Part shown: positions 1 through 8,578 of the stretch, piece after piece
Layout of the letters: each line of letters begins with the position of its first letter
Position numbering within the stretch: the first letter of the stretch is position 1
NCBI RefSeq assembly: GCF_004355185.1
Contig: NZ_CP037922.1
Coordinates: 2,946,001 to 3,010,000 of the forward strand
Origin: Hymenobacter radiodurans
Lineage (GTDB): Bacteria; Bacteroidota; Bacteroidia; Cytophagales; Hymenobacteraceae
Length of the DNA: 64,000 nucleotides
Reading direction: 5' to 3'
Notes under the pieces: generated by a model
Seen by the model: only the letters and a program-made list of their open reading frames with translations
Database searches by the model: none
What the model was told of the DNA's origin: nothing
Made by a program: the position numbers and the translations under genes

Positions 1-304
1 ACGTCAGCTCCTGCGTCATAAATACCCGGAACGTAATCAGTACGACGCTCAGCGTAATAGATGCGCCCAGCACTAACAGCAGCCCCAGACGTTGACGCAA
101 ATAAGATACTGAGGGCAGCTGAGGCAGAGAAACAGGCATAAGCAGGCAGAGCAATGTGGCAATTACCATAACGACCAAGCACGCGGTTTGGGTATAGACG
201 AGCCCCGCGCCCTTGCTAAAGATAAGACACGGCCCTGAAACTCCCAGCTGTATTGCAGCAACCACAGTGCGCGCAGCTTGCAGAGATTTGCCCCCAACGG
301 CCAC
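1..304 (-). CDS. partial membrane protein, cut by window start
   Basis: An open frame with no stop runs off the left edge, about 101 codons from a possible GTG at 304. The same frame continues upstream to a stop at about 321-323, so the start is uncertain. Two hydrophobic segments are visible, around residues 36-60 and 68-95, as in a polytopic inner-membrane protein. It is divergent from the periplasmic-binding protein gene at 431. A G5 run at 291-295 lies at the start, and an undercalled base there would change the N-terminus. I do not recognise the family. Confidence is low because only the N-terminal part is present. Confidence 0.35.
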   Translation of the reverse strand, partial: MAVGGKSLQAARTVVAAIQLGVSGPCLIFSKGAGLVYTQTACLVVMVIATLLCLLMPVSLPQLPSVSYLRQRLGLLLVLGASITLSVVLITFRVFMTQELT

Positions 305-353
305 AGTAGTAACTCAGGGAGTATAGGCAGATATCATCCCCGCCGATCCTGCG

Positions 354-361
354 TACCTTTG
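354..361 (+). promoter_or_regulatory. candidate -7 box (TACCTTTG)
   Basis: TACCTTTG fits the Bacteroidota -7 consensus TAnnTTTG and lies 69 bp before the ATG at 431. No convincing -33 TTG is seen at the usual spacing. Confidence 0.4.
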
Positions 362-430
362 TAGGGCATACATGGTGGCCTCGTCCGCCCCCGCGTTTTT
401 TCTCCCCCTATATTCCATTGCCCCTCCTTT

Positions 431-2334
431 ATGAGGCACTTGTACTCTCTTCGCTTAGCTAGCTGGCTTTGCTGTTTTTGGTGGCTGACCGCCCTGCCCT
501 CGATGGCCCAAACAGCGCCGGCGCGGCCGGCCAGCAAGCCAGCCGTTACGAAGCCGGCTACCACAAAAGCCCCCCAGCCAGCCAGCACTGCTTCCAACAA
601 AGCTGTAACCCCCAGTAAGCCAACGACTACAACGACGGGCAGCAAATTGCCCCCCACGGCACCAAAGTCGACGGCTAAGCCTCGCCCCGCCCTACCTACC
701 AATCTTAACTCCTCCGATCAGAACACGCGCTACCAAAATGGCAAGGTGCTGCTCGATCAGGGCCGCTACGACCTGGCAATGCAGGAGTTGGCACCCCTTA
801 CCCCGCCTGCCGCCCGCTTCGAGCGTGGTGCTGAGGCCGCTTACTTATATGCGGTAGCAGCCACTCGCGCCAAGAAATGGGCGGAAGCGGAGCAAATGCT
901 CAATTTAATTCGCTCTGAATATGCCAAGTGGGAGAATCTACCCGAGGCGTTGTACCTGCAGGCGCAAGTGTCGTTTGAGCAGGGTGAGCCCGACAACGCT
1001 TTGCAAGTGCTCGAACTGATTCCGAACAAAACACTTGCCACCGAGCAGAACGCTATAAAAGCTACCTATTTGGCTCGCATTCAGGACAAAGCACTGTTTC
1101 AGACCCTATTGCAGCGCTATCCTAAAGATGAAGCCTTAGGTCGGGCCTACGCTGACAAGCTGATAGCCGGCGGGTGGTATACCGAGGCTGACAAACCAGT
1201 GCTGGAGCAATTAATTAAGGATTTTTCCCTCGATCGGGCCCGCTACTCGGCTATTCCTCAAGCTCAAAAGAAGGCTATTTATCGAGTAGGGGTACTTCTC
1301 CCTTTCGAGTTTAATGACCCAAGCTGGGAGAAAGTACGTCGAAACCAATTTGTGACGGACCTCTATGCGGGTTTGCTGCTCGCACAGGATTCGCTGCAGC
1401 GCGAAGGTCGCCCCGTTCAGCTCTTTGCTTACGATACGGGTGCCGATACCATCCAGCTCAAGCAAGTGCTGGCCTTGCCCGAGCTAGCCAGTATGGATAT
1501 GATTATTGGGCCCATTTATAAGTCGGGCAGCAAGTTGCTGGCGCGCTATGCCCAACAGCGCCAGATTATTACCATCAATCCCCTTTCTCAGGATGGCAAC
1601 CTGACCATCAGTAACAACTGGCATTATCTGTTCGAGCCCAGCATGGCTACGCAGGCTCAAGTGGCCGCTCAGTATGCGTTTCGCACCTTCAGTGGACGCA
1701 CGGCGGCTGTTCTTCACGAGGACACCAGCGACGATCTGGCCTTCGCGCAGGCCTACAAGACCGCATATGAAGCGCTGGGGGGCAAAGTACAGGTATTGCG
1801 GCGCCTCAACTCCAACATGGAAGAATCATTGGCAGCGGGCTTTGCGGGCATCGACTTCGCCACCTTGGGACACCTAGTCGTTGCTTCCGACAACCGGAAG
1901 GCTGGAGCATTTACGCTCAAGCAACTGCAAACCCAGGCTGCTCAACTTCCCCTTATTACCTACGGCTCATGGCTGGAAAATCCATCGGTGAGCCCCAGCC
2001 GCCTCGATGCGCGCGACGTATATCTGATTCATCGCAAATACATTGACCCGACCAGTTTTGGCGTGCGCCGCTTTCGTCAATTGTACGTGCAACGCCATAA
2101 TTTGCCCCCAGCGTTTTTGCCCATTCAGGTTTCGAACTATTGTATTACTTCGGCCACCAACTTCACCAGCACGGCCCCGCGTTTCAACAGGGCTTGGCCA
2201 CGTCGGGTCCAATTTCGGGGTCACTATTCCAAGGTATCGGCTACCCTAATGGCGCCCACGATAATCAGTACGTACCGCTTATCAAGCTTGAACGATTGGA
2301 GGTAGAAGTGCAGAATCCGGTGGGTAGCCGCTAA
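431..2334 (+). CDS. secreted TPR / periplasmic-binding-fold protein (frame break repaired)
   Basis: The product has a signal peptide (about residues 1-26, ending SMAQ), then a Pro/Thr/Lys/Ala-rich linker to about residue 92. TPR-like helices follow at about 95-215, then a type I periplasmic-binding fold from about residue 285 (begins VGVLLPFEF). This resembles the LivK/PBP-activator group, so it may bind a ligand or envelope component in the periplasm. The raw frame ends early at 2305. Adding one C to the C5 run at 2105-2109 gives ...NLPPSVFAHSGFELLYYFG and joins it to the downstream frame ending at 2334, for about 634 residues. It lies 63 bp upstream of hemL and may be co-transcribed. The family assignment is by fold only; the ligand is unknown. 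Confidence 0.75.
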
Positions 2335-2397
2335 GCTCCACCGCTGTTTTACCACTACTTTCCCTAGACTTTTACGCCCGTTGCCTGTTTTACATGT

Positions 2398-3726
2398 ATG
2401 AATTCGACGTCTCTTTCTCCTGCTCCTGAGCTGACGCTTGCCAAAAGTGAAGCTCTTTTTTCCCGCGCCAAAAACCATATTCCCGGTGGTGTTAATTCGC
2501 CGGTACGTGCCTTTCGAGCCGTAGGCGGCCATCCGGTATTTATGCAGTCGGCTCAGGGCGCTTGGCTGACAGACGTTGATGGCAACAAATACATTGACTT
2601 TATAAACTCTTGGGGGCCAATGATTTTGGGTCACGCTCCCCAAGTGGTAGTGGAAGCCGTTCAAAAAGCAATTCCCAGTTCTTTATCATTTGGCGCGCCC
2701 ACCCAACGTGAAGTGGAGATGGCCGAATTGATTAAAGCCATGGTGCCCAGCATTGAAAAAGTGCGACTGGTAAACTCGGGTACGGAAGCCACCATGTCGG
2801 CTATCCGCGTGGCGCGGGGCTATACGGGGCGCGACAAGATCATCAAGTTTGAGGGCTGTTATCACGGCCACGGCGATTCCTTCCTCATTGCGGCGGGTAG
2901 TGGTGCCCTCACCCTGGGTACACCCGATTCGCCGGGCGTAACCGCTGGCGTAGCCCGCGATACCATCACCGTTCCCTACAACGACACCGAGGCTGCGCGC
3001 CAGGCTATTGAGGCCAACGCGGGCCAAGTGGCGGCTCTTATCCTGGAGCCGGTAGTTGGCAATATGGGACTGGTAGAGCCCGCCGCCGGCTATCTGCAAG
3101 CCCTGCGCGACCTGTGCACCGAGCATGGCATCGTCTTGATTTTTGACGAGGTGATGACTGGTTTCCGCCTTGCTCGTGGTGGCGCGCAGGAACTGTTCGG
3201 GATCAAGCCCGACATGACGACCTTGGGCAAAATCATCGGCGGCGGTATGCCCGTTGGTGCCTATGGCGGCCGTCAGGACATTATGGATAATGTAGCGCCC
3301 GCTGGCAAAGTTTACCAAGCGGGTACGCTCTCCGGCAACCCCATCGCAACGGCCGCTGGTATTGCTCAGCTAACTTATTTGCAGCAAAACCCTGACCTAT
3401 ATACTGAACTCGACCGCATTAGTGCCCGCTTGGCCGATGGCACCCGCCAGATTGCTGCCGATCTCGGCCTAAACTATACAGTCAACCGGGTTGGCTCCAT
3501 GTTCAGCGTATTTTTCACGGATAAGCCAGTTCATAATCTGGAAGATGCTAAAATCTCTGACACAGAGGCTTTTGGCCGCTATTTCCAGGCGATGCTGCGC
3601 CGGGGCATCTATCTAGCTCCGGCCCAGTACGAAGCACTATTTGTAAGCACCGCTATTACCGACGAGTTAGTAGATCTATATCTTACAGCCTGCCGCGAAT
3701 CTATGCGGGAAGCGCACGGGTTATAA
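2398..3726 (+). CDS. hemL: glutamate-1-semialdehyde 2,1-aminomutase
   Basis: Converts glutamate-1-semialdehyde to 5-aminolevulinate, the committed C5-pathway precursor of heme and cobalamin, using PLP in the cytoplasm. The 442-residue length is normal for the family. Visible signatures are NHIPGGVNSPVRAF near residue 26, NSGTEATMSAIRVARG near 126, GCYHGHGDSF near 153, IFDEVMTGFR near 248, and the PLP-binding lysine K278 in TTLGKIIGGGMPVGAYGG. The ATG at 2398 gives the expected N-terminus. A strong terminator follows 22 bp after the stop, so this gene ends its unit. Confidence 0.97.
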   Translation: MNSTSLSPAPELTLAKSEALFSRAKNHIPGGVNSPVRAFRAVGGHPVFMQSAQGAWLTDVDGNKYIDFINSWGPMILGHAPQVVVEAVQKAIPSSLSFGAPTQREVEMAELIKAMVPSIEKVRLVNSGTEATMSAIRVARGYTGRDKIIKFEGCYHGHGDSFLIAAGSGALTLGTPDSPGVTAGVARDTITVPYNDTEAARQAIEANAGQVAALILEPVVGNMGLVEPAAGYLQALRDLCTEHGIVLIFDEVMTGFRLARGGAQELFGIKPDMTTLGKIIGGGMPVGAYGGRQDIMDNVAPAGKVYQAGTLSGNPIATAAGIAQLTYLQQNPDLYTELDRISARLADGTRQIAADLGLNYTVNRVGSMFSVFFTDKPVHNLEDAKISDTEAFGRYFQAMLRRGIYLAPAQYEALFVSTAITDELVDLYLTACRESMREAHGL

Positions 3727-3748
3727 ATGGCCCCATTTGTAAGCTTAT

Positions 3749-3784
3749 AAAAGCCCCCCATAAAGTCTCTGGGGGGCTTTTTTT
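3749..3784 (+). terminator. rho-independent terminator after hemL
   Basis: Perfect stem AAAGCCCCCC / GGGGGGCTTT with an 11-base loop, followed by a T tract. Confidence 0.9.
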
Positions 3785-3957
3785 ACATATAAAGCATAGA
3801 AGACTGCGCAAGTAGGAAGCCTGAAAGAGCACAAACAGAGGTGATGGCAATGGCAAGGCTCAGTCTTATCACTTCCCATATACATCGGTTATTCGGTATG
3901 GCTGAGCGCATTTTACTCAAATCTTGTCTTTCTCTATCGTAGCCATGTGCTAGCGGT

Positions 3958-3965
3958 TACCTTTG
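3958..3965 (+). promoter_or_regulatory. candidate -7 box (TACCTTTG)
   Basis: TACCTTTG lies 22 bp before the ATG at 3988, so a transcript would have a very short leader. The rest of the 203-bp gap after the hemL terminator (3785-3987) shows nothing else. Confidence 0.4.
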
Positions 3966-3987
3966 CGGCCAAACTGTAGCTCCTCTT

Positions 3988-4848
3988 ATGGCCCAACTTC
4001 GTCTCTTTTCTTCATTATTCGTGTTGTGGTGCCTGCTCGCGCCTGCCCTTCAGAGGGCACAAGCCCAGACGCCAGCGGAGGCCAACAAGCGCTTGTTTGA
4101 CCGTAGCATTGATGAGTTGAACTTTCGTACCATGGAAACCGTGTACGACAAGTCGTTTACCCGGCGCAAGTTTCCGGTTACGCTTCGTACCTATCAGGCC
4201 CGCCGCGAGTTTGACGACTTCAACAATAACGCCGACCTGAAGCGGCTGTTTCAGAACTACAACGACGTATCGGAACGCTTTAAGAACCGTTTTGGTAAGG
4301 GTCGTCGTGATTTGGCGGAGTTTCAGAAACAGCTTAACTCCGTTCTGATCGACAAGAACTTTGAGTTCTTTATCCGCGTGCTGCCCCGCGACGAGCGAGT
4401 GGCGCTCATCCGGTCGTTGCAACGGACTGTCAAACAAGCTACCGCCCAATTCAACGCCTCCGAAGATCCGGCCCCGGAAGACTTAGCAGCTGATGGCGCG
4501 GCCGTGCCCCCCGCTGATGTTGATGCCGACCCGGAGGCGGCTTCAGCCGCTGAGCCGCTCGTAGATCCTACGCCGCAGCCAGAAGCTGGTATCCAGGAGT
4601 CAGCTTCCCCTGCACCCACCCGCGCTGCTGACGCTCCAGCCCGCCACGATTGGGTTGACTACTTTACCCTGCTGCTGGCTGGTACTTCTACCCTGCTATT
4701 GATATATCTTATCGTGAGTGTGCTGCCTGATCTACGGGCTCGCCTCGACGGATTAGCTGACCAGATAGATCCGCAAGCCCAGCGTCGCACACCGCGTCGA
4801 GATGCGATGGATCTGCCCGAAGACCGCTACGAAGAGGAAGACAATTAA
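3988..4848 (+). CDS. secreted/anchored protein of unknown function
   Basis: I do not recognise the family. The 286-residue product has an N-terminal signal peptide (about 1-26, ending RAQAQ), a basic helical domain to about 155, and an acidic Ala/Pro/Glu-rich linker at about 160-215. One transmembrane helix follows near 228-248 (LLLAGTSTLLLIYLIVSVLP), then a short charged tail. This predicts a periplasmic domain tethered to the inner membrane with a small cytoplasmic tail, or the reverse if the N-terminal helix is not cleaved. It precedes dcd by 82 bp on the same strand, but no functional link is evident. Confidence 0.75.
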   Translation: MAQLRLFSSLFVLWCLLAPALQRAQAQTPAEANKRLFDRSIDELNFRTMETVYDKSFTRRKFPVTLRTYQARREFDDFNNNADLKRLFQNYNDVSERFKNRFGKGRRDLAEFQKQLNSVLIDKNFEFFIRVLPRDERVALIRSLQRTVKQATAQFNASEDPAPEDLAADGAAVPPADVDADPEAASAAEPLVDPTPQPEAGIQESASPAPTRAADAPARHDWVDYFTLLLAGTSTLLLIYLIVSVLPDLRARLDGLADQIDPQAQRRTPRRDAMDLPEDRYEEEDN

Positions 4849-4930
4849 CAGCTAGGAAAATATCAGGCAATGAGCACTCAAAACTCATCCTATTTACTCT
4901 TAGCTGTTTACCCATTTTATTTTTTGAAAT

Positions 4931-5467
4931 ATGATTCTTACTGATCAGCAGATCCTGGCCGAAATAGAGCGGGGCAACATCGTGATTGAACCCTACGACC
5001 GGGCTTGCTTGGGCACCAACTCATACGACGTCCACTTAGGCCGCTACCTGGCTACTTACCGTGATGCGGTACTTGACGCCCGTGCCCACAATAAGATTGA
5101 TGTGTTTGAGATGACGGAGGAAGGCTTCGTACTTCAGCCCGGCACCCTTTATTTGGGCGTAACGGAGGAATACACAGAAAGTCATGCGCAGGTACCCTTT
5201 CTAGAGGGAAAATCCAGCGTAGGTCGCTTAGGAATAGATATCCACGCCACGGCAGGTAAGGGTGACGTCGGCTTTTGCAACACTTGGACGCTTGAGATAT
5301 CCGTAACTCAACAGGTGCGCGTTTACCCAGGCATGCCCATTGGTCAGCTTATCTATTTTGCCGTGCAAGGCGACGTACAGACCTTCTACAATCGCAAAGC
5401 CAACGCCAAGTACAATGAGCGCACCGACAAGCCCGTTGAGTCGATGATGTGGAAGAACGTATGGTGA
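4931..5467 (+). CDS. dcd: dCTP deaminase
   Basis: Deaminates dCTP to dUTP, feeding dTMP synthesis. Length is 178 residues, typical of Bacteroidota Dcd. The active-site block EGKSSVGRLGIDIH near residue 96 supplies the conserved Ser/Arg residues. The downstream GDVGFCNTWTLEISV block contains the catalytic glutamate (LEI), followed by RVYPGMPIGQLIYF of the trimer core. The ATG at 4931 gives the standard N-terminus (MILTDQQILAEIERGNI). A stand-alone bifunctional dUTPase-type activity cannot be excluded from sequence. Confidence 0.95.
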   Translation: MILTDQQILAEIERGNIVIEPYDRACLGTNSYDVHLGRYLATYRDAVLDARAHNKIDVFEMTEEGFVLQPGTLYLGVTEEYTESHAQVPFLEGKSSVGRLGIDIHATAGKGDVGFCNTWTLEISVTQQVRVYPGMPIGQLIYFAVQGDVQTFYNRKANAKYNERTDKPVESMMWKNVW

Positions 5468-5681
5468 GAATGACTCGCAGAGCCTAAGCCAAATAAATAC
5501 GTCTGCGTGTGCGTTTACTGCATAATAAAAATAAAAATTAGGCTCTAACTTATGCGTTCATCAAGTCAAGCCTGAACCCACTGGCACAGTTTTTCGTTAA
5601 TAACCTATACAACTGCTATTGTAAACCTTTACTGGTCCGATTGGTAGTTTGATAAATTGAGTTGCTAAACGACTGACACTG

Positions 5682-6218
5682 ATGAGAAAGAAACTTGCCA
5701 CCGCTACCCTGGCCCTCACCGTCGCTCTCGGTGCGCAGGCTCAACAGAAGCCTGTCGCTACCGTTATGCCCCAGGACCAGACCCGCCCTACACCACGGCT
5801 AAATGCGGTGCAGGAGCGTGCCCAACGCCTCTCCGACCAGATGGCTAAGGAATTGCGTCTCAATGGCTATCAAGCCACTAAGCTACGAGCCATCAATGAG
5901 GATAAAGTGGCTAAAATGGCTGCCATTGAACAGCAACATGCTGGCAACCCAACCCTTATTGACGAGAAGTGCAAGGGCGTGTGCAAAGAGCGCGATAAAG
6001 AGTTGACCGCTGTGTTGACGACCAACCAATACAGTGACTACTATAACTCCCGCAGCTCCTACTATAAGTACGATAAAGACTATGCGGCCACTGCTTCCGA
6101 TTTCCTTTTCGTAAATTCGGTGAAGAACCCGCTACCAGCTAACAGCAAGGGTGCCACTATTGGTCCAGGAAAGACTACCACACCTACTCGTTCTACTTCG
6201 AGTTCTGGCAACAGATAA
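5682..6218 (+). CDS. small secreted helical protein
   Basis: A 178-residue protein with a clear signal peptide (about 1-21, ending GAQAQ). Its central region is charged and helical (about 40-125), containing KLRAINEDKVAKMAAIE and a Cys pair in KCKGVCKERDKE. The pattern of helices with a turn before LTTNQYSDYY resembles Spy/CpxP-type periplasmic proteins, but the LTxxQ signature is only approximate (VLTTNQ). The tail is low-complexity Thr/Ser/Gly. It stands alone, with a 214-bp gap before it and a terminator after it. Function is inferred only as a periplasmic protein. Confidence 0.7.
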   Translation: MRKKLATATLALTVALGAQAQQKPVATVMPQDQTRPTPRLNAVQERAQRLSDQMAKELRLNGYQATKLRAINEDKVAKMAAIEQQHAGNPTLIDEKCKGVCKERDKELTAVLTTNQYSDYYNSRSSYYKYDKDYAATASDFLFVNSVKNPLPANSKGATIGPGKTTTPTRSTSSSGNR

Positions 6219-6235
6219 GCCTAGTTTTTGATACT

Positions 6236-6273
6236 AAAAAAGCCCCCCAGAAGATCTCTGGGGGCTTTTTTAT
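6236..6273 (+). terminator. rho-independent terminator between convergent genes
   Basis: AAAAAAGCCCCCCAG...CTGGGGGCTTTTTT stem-loop. It is usable in both directions, by the gene ending at 6218 and by gldC ending at 6292. Confidence 0.88.
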
Positions 6274-6291
6274 GGCACAGGTTAAAGTAAT

Positions 6292-6630
6292 CTATTTACT
6301 CTTGCTTTCCTCGTCTTCCAGGTGCTGCATGAGCGCGCGGCACAGTTCCTGCATTTTGGCAGCCATTACTTTATCGTTGGTAGCCGTGGTGATGCTTTCG
6401 GCCATTGCACCGATGGTATCAACGTAGAAGCGCTTCATTTCATCAACAGGCATTTCCTTCGTCCAGAGGTCAATTTTCATAGTACCTCGCTCATCACGAT
6501 CCCAAAGGGCTATGTTGATGGCTTTGGCGAAGTGAATATCGGGACCAGCATCGGTAGCCTGCCAGCTAATGGCTTCCGGCACTTTCTGGTCGTCGAGGGC
6601 GATACTAAAGCGAATTTCAGATTTCTTCAT
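6292..6630 (-). CDS. gldC: gliding motility protein GldC
   Basis: Cytoplasmic protein required for efficient gliding/T9SS function in Flavobacterium; its biochemical role is not settled. The 112-residue product starts MKKSEIRFSIALDD and contains the family blocks DAGPDIHFAKAINIALWD and TMKIDLWTKEMPVDEMKRFY. A longer in-frame start at 6705 exists, but the ATG at 6628-6630 gives the conserved family N-terminus. It lies 107 bp downstream of dnaN on the same strand. Confidence 0.92.
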   Translation of the reverse strand: MKKSEIRFSIALDDQKVPEAISWQATDAGPDIHFAKAINIALWDRDERGTMKIDLWTKEMPVDEMKRFYVDTIGAMAESITTATNDKVMAAKMQELCRALMQHLEDEESKSK

Positions 6631-6737
6631 TGCTTGAATTGCTAAACGATTGTGGGTTAAATAGCTGATTGTTTGTAGCTGCGTCGATATCAGCACAACA
6701 ATCAACTATTTAACCCACAGCTATTTAACATTGAAAT

Positions 6738-7862
6738 TTAAACGTAGTTATTAAGCATGACCGGCATCACGAGCATTAGAATGCTTTCGTTGTCGTCGGC
6801 AGTGGTTGGCATGAGCAAGCCAGCTCGGTTGGGCGTACTCAACTCCAGGGTAATTTCTTCTGAATCAATGTTGGAGAGCATTTCTGCCAGGAAACGAGCA
6901 TTGAAGCCAATCTCCATATCCTCGCCCTCATACTGGCAGGCCAGGCGCTCGCTGGCTTCGTTGCTGAAGTCCAAGTCTTCGGCTGAAACCGTTAGCTCAG
7001 AACCAGCTAAGCGTAGGCGAACCTGGTGAGTAGTCTTGTTGGAATAGATGGAGATGCGCTTTACCGAGTTCAGGAAATCGGCCCGGCTGATGATCAAACG
7101 ATTCGGATTGCTGACCGGAATTACGTTTTCGTAATCAGGATAGCGCTCATCGATTAGGCGGCACACAAGGCGCATCTGATTGAAGCTAAAGAAGGCATTG
7201 GAGCTGTTAAATTCTACTTTCACCGTAGTGGCCTCGGATGGCAACGCACTTTTAAGCAGATTGAAAGCTTTCCGCGGAATAATCAGGTTAGCTGATTGAC
7301 CGGCACCTACATCGAGGCGGCGATAGCGCAGCAGGCGATGGCCATCGGTAGCTACAAACGTAGCTTGGTTATCCGCAAGTTGCACCAGAATCCCGGTCAT
7401 GGCTGGCCGGAGCTCGTCGGTACTTACGGCGAAGATAGTCTTGTTGATAGCCCGCGCCAGCGACGAGGACGGTATTTCAATTGGAGCCGAGCCCTTAACT
7501 ACTGGCACACGTGGAAAATCAGTAGCATTCTCGCCGGCTAGCTTGTAGCGGCCATTGGCGGAGCTTATTTCGATGGTGTACGTTTCCTCATCCAGCGTAA
7601 AGGTTACGGGCTGGTCGGGCAGGTTTTTGAGCGTATCGAGCAGAATGCGGGCGGGGGCAGCAATGCGACCTGTTTCGCGGGCCTCCACTGGCAACTCGGT
7701 TATCATGCTGGTTTCCAGATCGGAGGCCGTAATAGTCAACTTGCCGTCCTCAATCTCGAAAAGGAAATTCTCCAGAATGGGCACTACGGGGTTGTTCGTG
7801 ACTACGCCGTTAATGCTCTGGAGCTGCTTGAGCAAGGCAGAAGACGAGACAATGAATTTCAT
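6738..7862 (-). CDS. dnaN: DNA polymerase III beta sliding clamp
   Basis: Forms the ring-shaped processivity clamp on DNA. The 374-residue length is normal. The N-terminus MKFIVSSSALLKQLQSINGVV is canonical. Internal blocks are PILENFLFEIEDGKL, the second-domain VSTDELRPAMTGI and FVATDGHRLL, and the C-terminal LMPVMLNNYV ending in the usual LMP(V/M)ML tail. A candidate -7 box lies at 7898-7905. No dnaA is nearby. Confidence 0.97.
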   Translation of the reverse strand: MKFIVSSSALLKQLQSINGVVTNNPVVPILENFLFEIEDGKLTITASDLETSMITELPVEARETGRIAAPARILLDTLKNLPDQPVTFTLDEETYTIEISSANGRYKLAGENATDFPRVPVVKGSAPIEIPSSSLARAINKTIFAVSTDELRPAMTGILVQLADNQATFVATDGHRLLRYRRLDVGAGQSANLIIPRKAFNLLKSALPSEATTVKVEFNSSNAFFSFNQMRLVCRLIDERYPDYENVIPVSNPNRLIISRADFLNSVKRISIYSNKTTHQVRLRLAGSELTVSAEDLDFSNEASERLACQYEGEDMEIGFNARFLAEMLSNIDSEEITLELSTPNRAGLLMPTTADDNESILMLVMPVMLNNYV

Positions 7863-7897
7863 ATAGTGGGGGTTCGGCCAGGGTTGGGGGAAGGCGA

Positions 7898-7905
7898 CAA
7901 AGATA
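7898..7905 (-). promoter_or_regulatory. candidate dnaN -7 box (TATCTTTG)
   Basis: On the minus strand TATCTTTG matches TAnnTTTG. It is preceded at 19 nt by TGG, a weak -33 element. It sits 35 bp from the dnaN ATG. Confidence 0.5.
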
Positions 7906-8134
7906 GGAAACGCACCCGGCTTTGCCAGCGCCAGCAGCAGGGAATAACATAACCTGCTAGTCAGGATTTGCTGACGAAGTTTAGCGTGATGAAAACTCCA
8001 AAACTTCGCCTCCGGTAGAAGCGCGATAAAGCCTGTGCAAATTATAACACAATACTGAAAGTGGCCTAATCCATGCTGTATAGCATGAAATTCGCTAATG
8101 TTGATTCACATAAAACCTGATCACTTTCTGCTTT

Positions 8135-8578
8135 ATGGCTCCCGAGGCTCTACACCGTTTAGTTTATCAAAGTACCGCTACCCTGCCCATGAATGATAAG
8201 GAGTTGGAATCCTTACTTAAGCAGGCGCGCGACTGGAATGCGCAGCATCAGCTTACCGGTGTTCTGCTCTACAGCGAGCATAGTATCATGCAAGTATTAG
8301 AGGGCCCTAAAGACGAGGTGTTCTATATCTTCAATAAAATTAAGCAGGATATCCGCCACCGCAACGTGATTAAATTAGCCGACGGTGAGATCCAGCAGCG
8401 TGATTTCTCCCAGTGGTCTATGGGCTTCAAGGTTGTAGCTATAAGTGACTTCGAGCATCTGGCTGGGTACTTGAATATTAACCGAACTGATTTTTTGCCC
8501 CCTAGTACTGAGCAAAACGATACATCTCTACATTCGCTCCTTGCCTCATTTGTAACTGAGGATATTATTAAATTTTAA
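8135..8578 (+). CDS. BLUF-domain blue-light sensor
   Basis: A single BLUF domain of 147 residues that would bind FAD and respond to blue light. Photocycle residues are present: Tyr11 in LVYQS, Asn35 before LTGVLLY, Gln53 in IMQVLEG, and Trp94/Met96 in QWSMGF. No output domain is fused, so it would signal through a partner, as short BLUF proteins of the PixD/YcgF class do. The 3' end overlaps the gldG stop by 11 bp on the opposite strand, so transcription is convergent. A photolyase and a B12 photoreceptor-like protein are elsewhere in the window. Confidence 0.92.
   Translation: MAPEALHRLVYQSTATLPMNDKELESLLKQARDWNAQHQLTGVLLYSEHSIMQVLEGPKDEVFYIFNKIKQDIRHRNVIKLADGEIQQRDFSQWSMGFKVVAISDFEHLAGYLNINRTDFLPPSTEQNDTSLHSLLASFVTEDIIKF

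Noticed and set aside
2224..2664. 146-codon minus-strand frame across the 431 gene end and hemL start
   Set aside because: Basic low-information protein crossing two real genes; no signal, motif or start context.
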